The notes under the pieces: model-generated
Database searches by the model: none
Told to the model about the DNA's origin: nothing
Seen by the model: the letters and a program-made list of their open reading frames with translations, nothing else
NCBI RefSeq assembly: GCF_049943335.1
Contig: NZ_JBNFVY010000001.1
Location: 248,001-312,000 of the forward strand
Length of the DNA stretch: 64,000 nucleotides
Reading direction: 5' to 3'
Source: JBNFVY01 sp049943335
Lineage (GTDB): Bacteria; Pseudomonadota; Alphaproteobacteria; Rhodobacterales; Rhodobacteraceae
Part shown: positions 51,193 through 60,063 of the stretch, piece after piece
Layout: each line of letters opens with the position of its first letter
Numbering within the stretch: the stretch's first letter is position 1
Position numbers and translations under genes: made by a program

Positions 51193-52200
51193 ATGACCTT
51201 CAAATCCATTCTCGCCAGTGGGGCTGCCCTGACTCTGATGGCCGGTACCGCCTTTGCCGACACCTGGCGCTACGCATTTGAGGAATCCCTTGAGGAAGTT
51301 CAGGGCCAGTATGCCCAGAAGTTCAAAGAATATGTCGAGGCGAATTCCGACCATACGGTACAGCTGTTTCCGTTCGGAACCCTGGGCGAATCCGCAGACA
51401 TCATGGAGCAAGCGCAAGCGGGAATTCTGCAATTCGTAAATCAATCGCCGGGCTTCACCGGTTCATTGATCCCAGAAGCCCAAGTCTTTTTTGTGCCCTA
51501 CCTGCTGCCGACCGACCAAGAACAACTTGCCCGCTTCTATAAAGACAGCAAGGCGATCAACGAAGATTTCCAGGAGCTCTATGCACAACAGGGCCTGGAA
51601 TTGCTTACGATGTATCCCGAGGGCGAAGTCGCAATGACGACGAAGGATCCCGTCAAATCCTGCGAAGACCTGAACGAGGTCAAGTTCCGCGTCATGACCA
51701 ACCCGCTGCTCGTGGAAAGCTACAAAGCCTTTGGCGCGACCCCGACGCCCCTGCCTTGGGGCGAAGTGTACGGCGGTTTGCAAACCAACATCATCCAAGG
51801 TCAGGAAAACCCCACGTTCTTCCTCTATTCGACCAAAATCTACGAGGTGACCGATTACATCACCTACACAGGCCACAACAACTTTACGACGGCGCTGATG
51901 GCAAACATGGATTTCTACGAAGGCTTGTCGGAAGAAGACCAGAACGTCATTCAGACCGCCTCTGACGAAGCTTACGACTTTATCGTAGAGTACCAAAAAG
52001 GTCTTGCCGACGCCGAGCTTGCCAAGATCATGGACGCCAAACCCGACATGACCGTGACGGTTCTGTCCGAAGAAGAACGGGCCTGTTTCAAGGCCGCGGC
52101 GCAAGAAGTCGAAGCCAAGTTCATCGAAATGACCGGTGAAGGCGGCAAAGCGATATTGGAACAGATGAAAGCAGACCTGGCAGCAGCTGCTGAAGGCTGA
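51193..52200 (+). CDS. uehA: Ectoine/hydroxyectoine TRAP binding protein
   Basis: A 335-residue DctP-family binding protein with signal peptide (ends at TAFADTW). WRYAFEESLEEVQGQ directly after the signal and FGATPTPLPWGEVYGGLQTN near residue 185 resemble UehA/TeaA. The Arg in VKFRVMTNP near residue 170 is the family carboxylate ligand. ATG 51193 is chosen over 51148 because GGAGAGG precedes it and the signal peptide starts there. First gene of uehABC; followed by a hairpin. Confidence 0.92.
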   Translation: MTFKSILASGAALTLMAGTAFADTWRYAFEESLEEVQGQYAQKFKEYVEANSDHTVQLFPFGTLGESADIMEQAQAGILQFVNQSPGFTGSLIPEAQVFFVPYLLPTDQEQLARFYKDSKAINEDFQELYAQQGLELLTMYPEGEVAMTTKDPVKSCEDLNEVKFRVMTNPLLVESYKAFGATPTPLPWGEVYGGLQTNIIQGQENPTFFLYSTKIYEVTDYITYTGHNNFTTALMANMDFYEGLSEEDQNVIQTASDEAYDFIVEYQKGLADAELAKIMDAKPDMTVTVLSEEERACFKAAAQEVEAKFIEMTGEGGKAILEQMKADLAAAAEG

Positions 52201-52216
52201 GCTTTGTGACGATTTT

Positions 52217-52237
52217 CCGGCAGGTACCCCCTGCCGG
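52217..52237 (+). terminator. Hairpin between uehA and uehB
   Basis: CCGGCAGG (52217-52224) and CCTGCCGG (52230-52237) form a perfect 8-base stem with a 5-base loop, 16 bases after the uehA stop and without a T-run downstream. It probably attenuates or protects so that the binding protein exceeds the permease. Confidence 0.7.
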
Positions 52238-52266
52238 GAACTTTGCCGATAGCCGAGGACGTCCAT

Positions 52267-52845
52267 TTGACCGACCAACCCCAAGCTGAAGAACACGCAT
52301 CGAGCCTTCCCGGTTTTCTGGGCACCATAGACAGTGCAATTTCGCGCATCGAATCCGTGATGCTGGCCGTAGGCGTTCTGCTGATGGCAGCGAACACCAT
52401 CAGCAATGTCATCGGGCGCTTTGTGTTTCAAAGCAGTCTGTTCTTTTCTGAGGAATTGAACCGTATCCTGATTATCTTGATCACCTTCGCTGGGATCAGC
52501 TACGCGGCCAGACAGGGGCGTCATATCCGGATGTCGGCCATTTACGATGCCATGCCGCCCCGCGTGCGCAAGATCATGATGATCGTGATTGCACTGGTCA
52601 CATCCGTTTTCATGTTCGGACTGTGCTATTTCGCCGTCCAGTATATCGGCACCCAAGCCAGCCGCGGACGCGTTCTGCCATCTCTGCAAATCCCGGTATG
52701 GTGGACACTGGTTTGGGTCCCGGTCGGGTTTTTCATGACCGGGATGCAGTACCTGCTGACGGCAATCAAAAATATCACGTCCAAAGATATATACCTGTCG
52801 ACCAATGTTCTCGAAGGCTACGAAAGCGACGAGATCGAGATTTAG
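52267..52845 (+). CDS. uehB: Ectoine TRAP small permease
   Basis: A 192-residue DctQ-family protein with four predicted helices; FSEELNRILIILITFAGISY and RQGRHIRMSAIYDAMP are the conserved loop regions. I chose TTG 52267 because the product then begins LTDQPQ, similar to UehB proteins, and GAGG lies upstream; TTG 52243 is the alternative. It pairs with UehC and is 12 bases before it. Confidence 0.82.
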   Translation: MTDQPQAEEHASSLPGFLGTIDSAISRIESVMLAVGVLLMAANTISNVIGRFVFQSSLFFSEELNRILIILITFAGISYAARQGRHIRMSAIYDAMPPRVRKIMMIVIALVTSVFMFGLCYFAVQYIGTQASRGRVLPSLQIPVWWTLVWVPVGFFMTGMQYLLTAIKNITSKDIYLSTNVLEGYESDEIEI

Positions 52846-52857
52846 GGAACCACGCGC

Positions 52858-54144
52858 ATGGCCTTTTCCATTTTTTCCATCATGATCGTGCTTCTTTTGC
52901 TCGGGTTTCCCATGATGATCCCGCTGATCACCGGGGCCTTTACCGGCTTTTACATGATGCTGAACGGGTTTTCGCAAATGGAGACCATGATCCAGCAGTT
53001 CATGGCCGGTATTCGCCCCGCGTCCCTGATCGCGGTGCCGATGTTTATTTTCGCGGCCGACATCATGACACGTGGCCAATCTGCTGACCGGCTGATTGAC
53101 ATGGTCATGAAATTTCTGGGGCACATCAAAGGTGGGCTTGCCGTATCGACCGCGACCGCCTGCACCATGTTCGGGGCTGTATCCGGATCTACCCAGGCAA
53201 CGGTGGTCGCCGTGGGCGGGCCACTCCGCCCGCGGATGCTCAAAGCCGGGTATAAAGATAGTTTCGTGCTGGCGTTGATTGTCAATTCGTCAGACATCGC
53301 GTTCCTCATCCCGCCGTCTATCGGAATGATCATCTATGGCGTGGTGTCCAACACATCGATTTCCGAGCTGTTTATCGCAGGGATTGGGCCCGGACTTCTG
53401 ATTCTACTGCTTTTTTCTACCTACTCCATCATTTACGCGATACGGAACAACGTGCCGACCGAGGAAAAGGCGACATGGTCCGAGCGGGCCATCGCCGTTC
53501 GACAAGCAATCTGGCCGCTTGGATTTCCCGTCATCATCATCGGCGGTATCTACGGTGGCATTTTTTCCCCAACCGAAGCGGCGGCAGCGTGCGTTCTTTA
53601 CGCCTTGCTTCTTGAGGTGGTGGTGTTTCGCTCGATGAGTCTTTCCGCAGTCTATGACACGGCCAAGTCGACCGGGCTTATCACGGCAGTCGTCTTCATT
53701 CTGGTGGCCGCCGGGGCGGCGTTCTCGTGGGTCATTTCGTTTGCCCAGATCCCGCAGGCAATCCTGGGGTCGATAGGGATCGACGAAATGGGTCAGTATG
53801 GCGTGCTGATCGTGATTTCGATCGCGTTCTTCGTTGGTTGCATGTTCGTCGACCCCATCGTGGTGATCCTCGTGCTGGTGCCTATCTTTGCACCGGTCGT
53901 CAACGATGTGGGGCTGGACCCGGTTCTGGTCGGCACTGTGATCACGTTGCAGGTCGCGATCGGGTCTGCTACGCCGCCATTCGGCTGCGATATCTTTACG
54001 GCGATCGCGGTTTTCAAACGCCCCTATTTCGAAGTGATCAAGGGCACGCCACCGTTTATCTTCATCCTGTTATGCGTCTCTGTCGCGTTGATCTTTTTCC
54101 CACAGATCGCCTTGTTTCTACGTGATCTGGCATTCGCGAAATAA
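52858..54144 (+). CDS. uehC: Ectoine TRAP large permease
   Basis: A 428-residue DctM-family protein with about 12 helices. Family blocks include SLIAVPMFIFAADIMTRG, FGAVSGSTQATVVAVGG, SDIAFLIPPSIGMIIYG and AIGSATPPFGCDIFTA. It is the Na+-dependent transport subunit for ectoine and 5-hydroxyectoine taken up as nutrients. It is followed 15 bases later by the universal stress gene, as in TeaABCD and Ueh systems. Confidence 0.94.
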   Translation: MAFSIFSIMIVLLLLGFPMMIPLITGAFTGFYMMLNGFSQMETMIQQFMAGIRPASLIAVPMFIFAADIMTRGQSADRLIDMVMKFLGHIKGGLAVSTATACTMFGAVSGSTQATVVAVGGPLRPRMLKAGYKDSFVLALIVNSSDIAFLIPPSIGMIIYGVVSNTSISELFIAGIGPGLLILLLFSTYSIIYAIRNNVPTEEKATWSERAIAVRQAIWPLGFPVIIIGGIYGGIFSPTEAAAACVLYALLLEVVVFRSMSLSAVYDTAKSTGLITAVVFILVAAGAAFSWVISFAQIPQAILGSIGIDEMGQYGVLIVISIAFFVGCMFVDPIVVILVLVPIFAPVVNDVGLDPVLVGTVITLQVAIGSATPPFGCDIFTAIAVFKRPYFEVIKGTPPFIFILLCVSVALIFFPQIALFLRDLAFAK

Positions 54145-54159
54145 CGAAGGGAGGACCGC

Positions 54160-54597
54160 ATGTTCACCAATATCCTGGTGCCCGTCGATGGTTCCAAGAA
54201 CGCCAGTGCGGCCTTGGAGACTGCCGTCAATCTGGCCAAGACGACGGATGGCAGCATCACGATCCTGACAATCTATCGCCATCACTCGCTGCTTGAGGCA
54301 TCGTTTTCCATGGTGCGGCGCGAAACGCCGGCGCCGATGGATGATGTCATGCGGGATTTCGCAAAAGAGGTCGCAGACAACGCAAGATCGCTGGCCCGCC
54401 AATTAGGTGCGACCAACGTCCGGGCAGTTGTCAAAAACGGTCCCGTTGCGCGCGGCATCGTCGCCTATGCAAAGGATAAAGGCGTGGATTTGATCGTGAT
54501 GGGGGGCCGTGGAATGGGATCGGTCGAGAATTATTTGCTCGGCAGCGTGTCGCACAAGGTGACGGGCACGTCCGTGTGCCCTGTTCTGATCGTCTGA
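54160..54597 (+). CDS. usp: Universal stress protein of the ectoine TRAP operon (TeaD-like)
   Basis: A 145-residue UspA-domain protein. ILVPVDGSKNA starts the fold, and the ATP site motif GGRGMGSVENYLLGSVS near residue 115 is complete (G-2x-G-9x-G-S/T). In Halomonas the matching protein TeaD binds ATP and lowers transport by TeaABC, so this protein may regulate UehABC. AAGGGAGG precedes the ATG. eutA follows 4 bases after its stop. Confidence 0.9.
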   Translation: MFTNILVPVDGSKNASAALETAVNLAKTTDGSITILTIYRHHSLLEASFSMVRRETPAPMDDVMRDFAKEVADNARSLARQLGATNVRAVVKNGPVARGIVAYAKDKGVDLIVMGGRGMGSVENYLLGSVSHKVTGTSVCPVLIV

Positions 54598-54601
54598 CAT
54601 C

Positions 54602-55384
54602 ATGACTTCACCGGTTCAGGTGTCGCTTTCTCCTGTAGAGGTTCTTTTCGAGCCGGCCAACCAAGTCGTGCGACTAGGCCTGATTGCCTTGGCAACAGAC
54701 TTGACGACCGAACGTGACGCGGCGCTGCTGGTTCCCCACCACGTGGCAGCTCTGCACGTCGCACGTATTGCGTATTCGAACCCAACCATCCCGGACAACC
54801 TGCGACGCATGACCCCGATGTTGACGCAGGTGGCGGGGTTGATCTTGCCCGACGAACCCGTCGCGGCCATGTATTTTGCCTGCACGTCGGCCTCGGTGGT
54901 CATTGGCGAGGGCGCAGTTGTCAAGGCGATCCAAGCCGCCAAGCCGGGTGTGCCCGTAGTGACCCCTGCGTCTGCTGCGGTTGAGGGGTTCGCAGCACTT
55001 GGTGTCAAACGGGTTGCTCTGGTGACACCCTATACCCGCGCAACGACGCAGCCCATGGTGGGGTTCTTTGAAGATCAGGGCTTGCATGTGATCGCCGCCA
55101 GTTGCCTGGATCTGGAAGACGATCGCGACATGGCCCGCGTGTGCGCACAGACGATCATCGATGCCGCGATTGCCGCAGATTGCCCCGAAGCAGATGGGAT
55201 TTTCCTGTCTTGTACGGGGCTGCCTGCTTTGGGCGTGATCGACACACTCGAAGAACGATTGGGCAAGCCGGTTGTGTCCTCGAACCAAGCAGCTCTCTGG
55301 AAGCTTTTGTCCTGCGCCCAGTTGGAGCCCGCCCAGCGTGTGGGCCGATTGTTCAAAACCTGCACGCCAGAGGCACAGTCATGA
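54602..55384 (+). CDS. eutA: EutA, Asp/Glu racemase or maleate isomerase-like protein
   Basis: A 260-residue protein of the aspartate/glutamate racemase superfamily with paired catalytic cysteines in YFACTSASVV near residue 85 and FLSCTGLPALG near residue 205. In hydroxyectoine catabolism EutABC are thought to convert hydroxyectoine to ectoine, EutA acting as a stereochemical inverter. Its stop overlaps the eutB start (ATGA). No enzyme test is published that I can cite with certainty. Confidence 0.88.
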   Translation: MTSPVQVSLSPVEVLFEPANQVVRLGLIALATDLTTERDAALLVPHHVAALHVARIAYSNPTIPDNLRRMTPMLTQVAGLILPDEPVAAMYFACTSASVVIGEGAVVKAIQAAKPGVPVVTPASAAVEGFAALGVKRVALVTPYTRATTQPMVGFFEDQGLHVIAASCLDLEDDRDMARVCAQTIIDAAIAADCPEADGIFLSCTGLPALGVIDTLEERLGKPVVSSNQAALWKLLSCAQLEPAQRVGRLFKTCTPEAQS

Positions 55385-56379
55385 CCCAGCCCAATGACAT
55401 CACGGTGTCCGACATCGTCACGGCGCAGAACGCAATCGCGCCCATGGTCCGCGACACACCGGTCGAAACCTCTGTATCGCTGAGTGCGCAGCTCGGGGTG
55501 CCAGTCCATCTCAAGCTGGAGCACCACCAACACAGCGGCAGCTTCAAATTCCGCGGGGCGTCGAACGCCGTCGCCCGCCTGAGCCCAGACGAGAAAGCTG
55601 CCGGTGTCGTGGGCGTCTCCACCGGGAATCATGGCCGCGCTCTGGCGCGCACCTGCGGAAAGGCGGGGGTGCGATGTGTCATCGCAATGTCAAAACTGGT
55701 TCCCGCAAACAAGGTCAAAGCGATCCAAGCCGAGGGCGCCGAGGTTCTGATTGAAGGCGACAGTCAGGATGACGCGCAAAAGGCGGTTGATCGTATGGTT
55801 GACAGCGGCATGACCGTCATCCCGCCGTTCGACCATCCTGACGTGATTGCAGGGCAGGGCACATTGGGATTGGAAATCGCCGCGGCATTGCCTGAGATCG
55901 ACACAGTCCTGGTGCAGCTGTCGGGCGGTGGTCTGATCGCGGGGATGGCCGTCGCCCTGAAAGCACGCATCCCCGGCGTGCGCGTCATCGGGGTGTCGAT
56001 GCAGCGCGGGGCGGCCATGGCTGAAAGCCTGCGTATCGGGCGGCCGGTCGAAGTCAGGGAACTGCCGACATTGGCTGACAGCCTTGGCGGCGGCATTGGT
56101 ATGACCAACCGCTACACCTTCGCAATGGCACAGAACTTGGTCGATGACGTTGTTTTGTTGACCGAATCCGAAATTGCTGAAGGAATTCGCCACTGTTATT
56201 GGCAGGAACGCCAAATCGTCGAAGGGGCTGGCGCAGTTGGCGTCGCGGCTATTCTGGCTGGAAAAGTGTCATCCAAAGGACCGATGGTCGCTCTGCTTAG
56301 CGGCGGCAATATCGATATGGCGCTCCATCATCGCGTAATCTCGGGTCAGAATGTCGATCTGGGTAAGGAGCGCGCCTGA
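55381..56379 (+). CDS. eutB: EutB, threonine dehydratase-like PLP enzyme
   Basis: A 332-residue fold-II PLP enzyme. The PLP Lys is in HSGSFKFRGASNAV near residue 57, VSTGNHGRALA near 80 is the phosphate/carboxylate loop, and LSGGGLIAGMA near 180 is the glycine-rich phosphate cup. In the eut cluster it is proposed to remove water from hydroxyectoine (hydroxyectoine to a dehydro intermediate). Translation is coupled to eutA (ATGA) and eutC (TGATG). Confidence 0.9.
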   Translation: MTQPNDITVSDIVTAQNAIAPMVRDTPVETSVSLSAQLGVPVHLKLEHHQHSGSFKFRGASNAVARLSPDEKAAGVVGVSTGNHGRALARTCGKAGVRCVIAMSKLVPANKVKAIQAEGAEVLIEGDSQDDAQKAVDRMVDSGMTVIPPFDHPDVIAGQGTLGLEIAAALPEIDTVLVQLSGGGLIAGMAVALKARIPGVRVIGVSMQRGAAMAESLRIGRPVEVRELPTLADSLGGGIGMTNRYTFAMAQNLVDDVVLLTESEIAEGIRHCYWQERQIVEGAGAVGVAAILAGKVSSKGPMVALLSGGNIDMALHHRVISGQNVDLGKERA

Positions 56380-57371
56380 TGTCCCAAATTCGTATCCTCA
56401 CCGAAGCCGAATTGCGGGCCGCCGTGCCATTGGATTTGGAAGCGGTGTGTGTTGTCGAAGATGGGTTCCGCGCACTTGCCGAAAAGCAGGTCGTCATGCC
56501 ACCGGTGCTGTCGATGGCCATCAAGGATTTCAATGGCGAAGTGGACGTCAAGACTGCGTATGTTCCGGGTTTGGATAGTTTCGCCATCAAGGTGTCGCCG
56601 GGGTTTTTCGACAACCCAAAGATCGGCCTTCCGTCAACTTCCGGCTTGATGATCCTGTTCGCGGCGAGAACGGGGCAAATTGAGGCGCTATTGCTGGACA
56701 ACGGTTATCTGACGGACGTGCGAACAGCGGCGGCCGGTGCGGTCGCCGCGCGTCACTTGGCAAGAAAGGACGCGTCCCGCGCTACAGTCATTGGCACCGG
56801 AATGCAGGCCAGGCTGCAATTGGCGGCGCTTTGTCTGGTCAGACCAATAACTTCGGCAGTTATCTGGGGCCGGAATCGCGATGCCGCACAGGCGCTGGCG
56901 TCTGTTGTTGCGCAGGATCTTTCGATCGATGTTTCAGTTGCGACCGATCCCGAAAGCGCCGTTGCCAATGCAGATGTCATCGTCACGACGACCCCGTCAA
57001 CCGAACCGCTTGTGATGGGGGAATGGCTTAGTCCGGGTCAGCATGTGACCGCGATGGGATCCGATCAGCATGACAAATCCGAACTTGCCCCGTCTTGCAT
57101 CGCACGGGCTGACCTATACGTGCCGGACCGTCTCAGCCAGACGCGCACCCTTGGGGAATTGCGCGCGGCGATTGACGCGGGTGTCATCGGGAAGGACACT
57201 CGATTCGACGAACTGGGTGAAATCATAGCTGGGGCTGCGCCGGGCCGGGTTTCGCACGACCAGATCACCATCGCGGATTTAACCGGGACCGGGGTTCAGG
57301 ACACCGCCATTGCCACCTTTGCCCACGCACGTGCAACCAACGCCGCGCTGGGCACCAACTTTGAAAGCTGA
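56379..57371 (+). CDS. eutC: EutC, ornithine cyclodeaminase-like reductase
   Basis: A 330-residue mu-crystallin/ornithine cyclodeaminase family protein. The nucleotide-binding Rossmann region is ATVIGTGMQARLQL near residue 135, and DVRTAAAGAVAARHLA precedes it. Known family members use NAD(P)H; EutC is proposed to reduce the intermediate made by EutB, completing hydroxyectoine to ectoine. Start overlaps eutB stop; eutD follows 5 bases after. Confidence 0.9.
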   Translation: MSQIRILTEAELRAAVPLDLEAVCVVEDGFRALAEKQVVMPPVLSMAIKDFNGEVDVKTAYVPGLDSFAIKVSPGFFDNPKIGLPSTSGLMILFAARTGQIEALLLDNGYLTDVRTAAAGAVAARHLARKDASRATVIGTGMQARLQLAALCLVRPITSAVIWGRNRDAAQALASVVAQDLSIDVSVATDPESAVANADVIVTTTPSTEPLVMGEWLSPGQHVTAMGSDQHDKSELAPSCIARADLYVPDRLSQTRTLGELRAAIDAGVIGKDTRFDELGEIIAGAAPGRVSHDQITIADLTGTGVQDTAIATFAHARATNAALGTNFES

Positions 57372-57376
57372 TTGCC

Positions 57377-58564
57377 ATGGCCACAATCGACACCTTTCGC
57401 TTTTCCGATGCCGAATATGAAACGCGTATCGCCAAGGTGCGCAAAGCGATGGAAAAAGCCAACGTAGACACGCTGATCACCTCGGACCCGTCGAACATGG
57501 CTTGGCTGACAGGCTACGATGGTTGGTCCTTTTACGTCCATCAGGCGGTGGTCATTGGCCCGACCGGGGATCCGGTCTGGTTCGGGCGTGAACAGGATGC
57601 TCAAGGGGCCCTTCGCACCGTTTACATGCAGGAACCGGACATCATCGGCTATCCAGACTACTTTGTGCAATCGTCCGAGCGGCATCCGATGGAATACCTG
57701 GCCGCAAAACTGACCGAACGCGGGTGGCATCACGGGCGCATCGGGGTCGAAATGGACAATTATTGGTTCTCGGCCAAGGGTTTTCAGGCTCTTTCAGACG
57801 GGTTGCCCGAACCTTTGGTGGATGTGACCGCACTGGTGAACTGGCAGCGCGGCGTAAAATCAGAAGCGGAACTGGACCGCATGCGCAAAGCGGCCCGCAT
57901 TGTCGAACGTATGCACGAACGCATTGTCGAGACCGTCGAGCCGGGTATGCGCAAATGCGATCTTGTCGCCGATATTTACGACGCCAGCCTGCGTTACGAT
58001 GAAGAACTCGGCTGTGGCGGCGACTATCCTGCCATCGTGCCTCTTTTACCCTCTGGTACGGACGCAGCCGCGCCGCATCTGACGTGGGATGACAAACAGA
58101 TGCAAACGGGTGAGGGTACGTTTTTCGAAATTGCCGGGTGCTTCAGGCGCTATCACTGCCCCCTCAGCCGGACTATTTTTCTGGGCAAACCGACACAAAA
58201 ATTTCTGGATGCGGAAAAGGCGGTTCTGGAAGGGATGGAAGCTGGTCTTGGCGCGGCCAAGGCTGGGAACACTTGCGAAGATATCGCCATCTCTTTTTTC
58301 GAAGTGCTTCAGAAATACGACATCGTCAAAGACAACAGGACGGGGTATCCGATCGGCCTGTCGTATCCGCCGGACTGGGGCGAACGAACCTGCTCGCTGC
58401 GTCCGGGCGATCTGACCGAACTCAAGCCCGGCATGACCTTTCACTTCATGACCGGGCTGTGGATGGATGATATGGGGTTCGAAATCACCGAAAGCATTGT
58501 TATCGGTGAAAAAGGCCCCGAATGTTTGGCCAACGTGCCCAGAAAATTGATCGTGAAACCCTAA
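57377..58564 (+). CDS. eutD: Ectoine hydrolase (M24 peptidase-like)
   Basis: A 395-residue creatinase/prolidase-like (M24) enzyme that opens the ectoine ring to N-alpha-acetyl-diaminobutyrate, the first step of ectoine breakdown. The N-terminal creatinase domain contains TSDPSNMAWLTGYDGWSFY, and the C-terminal pita-bread domain has GCFRRYHCPLSRT near residue 258 and FHFMTGLWMDD near 355. As in known EutD/DoeA, several classic metal ligands of M24 peptidases are absent. Its TAA overlaps the eutE ATG. Confidence 0.92.
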   Translation: MATIDTFRFSDAEYETRIAKVRKAMEKANVDTLITSDPSNMAWLTGYDGWSFYVHQAVVIGPTGDPVWFGREQDAQGALRTVYMQEPDIIGYPDYFVQSSERHPMEYLAAKLTERGWHHGRIGVEMDNYWFSAKGFQALSDGLPEPLVDVTALVNWQRGVKSEAELDRMRKAARIVERMHERIVETVEPGMRKCDLVADIYDASLRYDEELGCGGDYPAIVPLLPSGTDAAAPHLTWDDKQMQTGEGTFFEIAGCFRRYHCPLSRTIFLGKPTQKFLDAEKAVLEGMEAGLGAAKAGNTCEDIAISFFEVLQKYDIVKDNRTGYPIGLSYPPDWGERTCSLRPGDLTELKPGMTFHFMTGLWMDDMGFEITESIVIGEKGPECLANVPRKLIVKP

Positions 58565-59565
58565 TGCGCATTCTAGCTGACAACCCCATCACGGCGACCG
58601 TACCTTTTGACCGTGATGGCAAACACCACGGTTTCCTGCGTCTTCCATGCAGCCGCGACAGTTCGGCCTGGGGGTCGATCATGATCCCGATCACCGTCGT
58701 TCATAACGGGCCCGGGCCGACAGCCCTGCTTTCGGGCGCCTGTCATGGTGACGAATACGAGGGGCCGATCGCCCTGCAAGGATTGGCACATGATCTGGAA
58801 CCCGCTGCTGTCACAGGTAGGGTGATCATAATTCCCTACATGAATTTGCCGGCCTTTCAGATGGCGCGGCGGGTGTCACCCCTGGACGGGGTGAATTTGA
58901 ACCGGTGTTTCCCCGGTGCGCCGGACGGCACGCCGACCCAGAAAATCGCGGACTATTTCGAACGGACCCTATTGCCGCTGGCCGATGTGGTGCTGGATTT
59001 TCACTCAGGCGGAAAAACGTTGGATTTCATTCCCTTTGCCGCTGCCCACATCTTGAACGATCGCGATCAACAAGCTGCATGTGTCGCGGCGATGAAAGCC
59101 TTTAACGCACCTTATTCCATGATCCTGAAAGAGATCGATGACGTGGGCATGTACGACACGGCAGCGGAAAACGCCGGCAAGGTATTCGTGTCGACGGAAC
59201 TGGGTGGAGGGGGTACAGCCACGGCCCGTTCGGCGCGGATTGCCCGGCAAGGCGCCGAGAACGTTCTGATACACGCCGGGATCCTTGCTGGCGAAGCGAC
59301 GCAGAACAAGTCCGTGGAAATCGATACAACCGGCCCGGGCTGTTACCATTTGGCAGAGACCACGGGTCTGATTGAACCACTGATAGACCTTGGTGAACAG
59401 GTGAGCGCAGGCGACGCGCTTGCCAGAATATGGCCGGCCGATCGAACCGGTGTCGCTCCGCAGGTCATTGCGTCGTCGGTATCGGGTATTTTGGCGGCGC
59501 GTCATTTCCCCGGATTGATTTCCATGGGCGATTGCCTTGCCGTGGTTGCCTCGCCCGTGCAATAG
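58564..59565 (+). CDS. eutE: N-acetyl-diaminobutyrate deacetylase (AstE/AspA family)
   Basis: A 333-residue zinc hydrolase of the succinylglutamate desuccinylase/aspartoacylase family. Zinc ligands His and Glu are in GACHGDEYEG near residue 60 and the third His in LDFHSGGKT near residue 145; NLNRCFPG near 115 binds substrate. It removes the acetyl group to give L-2,4-diaminobutyrate, which atf and ssd then take to aspartate. ATG 58564 overlaps the eutD stop; the frame from 58522 lies in eutD. Confidence 0.92.
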   Translation: MRILADNPITATVPFDRDGKHHGFLRLPCSRDSSAWGSIMIPITVVHNGPGPTALLSGACHGDEYEGPIALQGLAHDLEPAAVTGRVIIIPYMNLPAFQMARRVSPLDGVNLNRCFPGAPDGTPTQKIADYFERTLLPLADVVLDFHSGGKTLDFIPFAAAHILNDRDQQAACVAAMKAFNAPYSMILKEIDDVGMYDTAAENAGKVFVSTELGGGGTATARSARIARQGAENVLIHAGILAGEATQNKSVEIDTTGPGCYHLAETTGLIEPLIDLGEQVSAGDALARIWPADRTGVAPQVIASSVSGILAARHFPGLISMGDCLAVVASPVQ

Positions 59566-59577
59566 CGCCCGTTTCCT

Positions 59578-59613
59578 GGCGGCGCAGCGCCGGGCGATCC
59601 GGTGTGCGCCGCC
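59578..59613. terminator. Convergent terminator hairpin after eutE
   Basis: GGCGGCGCA (59578-59586) pairs with TGCGCCGCC (59605-59613), with a smaller GC-rich dyad inside. It lies between the convergent eutE and usp genes, so it may end both transcripts, although no T-run follows. Confidence 0.5.
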
Positions 59614-59631
59614 GCGGCCAGATGCGCTTTG

Positions 59632-60063
59632 CTAGCGCACCACGTAAACCGAACAGCCCGAGTGGCGCACCACCCGCGCCGCATTGGGCCCCAAGAGATA
59701 GTCTTTGAAATCAGGGCGGTGCGCCCCGATCACGATCAGATCCGCGCCGTTCAACTTTGCGGCCTTCAGGACTTCTTCGTAGACCGTTCCGATGGCGACG
59801 ATATGCCGAATGCTCTTGTTCGCTTCTTCGCCGAGCGTTTCTTTAACCATATCGTTGAGAAGCTTTTTGGCGCCGTCCCGCGCCGTCTTGACGTGGTGGT
59901 CTTCGAAATATGCTCCCACCAGCGATGCACCGAAGTCAGGAACAACGGTGATGACGTCCAGTTTCGCCCCATCGAGATCAGCCAGTTTCTTGGCAGTTTC
60001 AAGAACGCGCGTTTCTTCTTCGGGGCGGTTGATGTCGATGGCGCAAAGTATAGTGGCGGTCAT
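59632..60063 (-). CDS. Universal stress protein linked to the TAXI-TRAP system
   Basis: A 143-residue UspA-domain protein (TILCAIDINRPEEE start). The nucleotide loop is GAHRPDFKDYLLGPNAARVV, which lacks the second Gly of the ATP-binding Usp type and instead resembles the UspF/UspG pattern GSHRP-KDYLLGPNAARV. Its ATG overlaps the stop of the fused TRAP permease (ATGA), so it belongs to that operon and may tune the transporter as TeaD does. Confidence 0.88.
   Translation of the reverse strand: MTATILCAIDINRPEEETRVLETAKKLADLDGAKLDVITVVPDFGASLVGAYFEDHHVKTARDGAKKLLNDMVKETLGEEANKSIRHIVAIGTVYEEVLKAAKLNGADLIVIGAHRPDFKDYLLGPNAARVVRHSGCSVYVVR

Noticed and set aside
51463..53124. 553-codon minus-strand open frame opposite uehABC
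   Set aside because: Antisense shadow; composition rich in His, Gln and Arg without domain pattern, while the plus strand encodes well-defined TRAP proteins.
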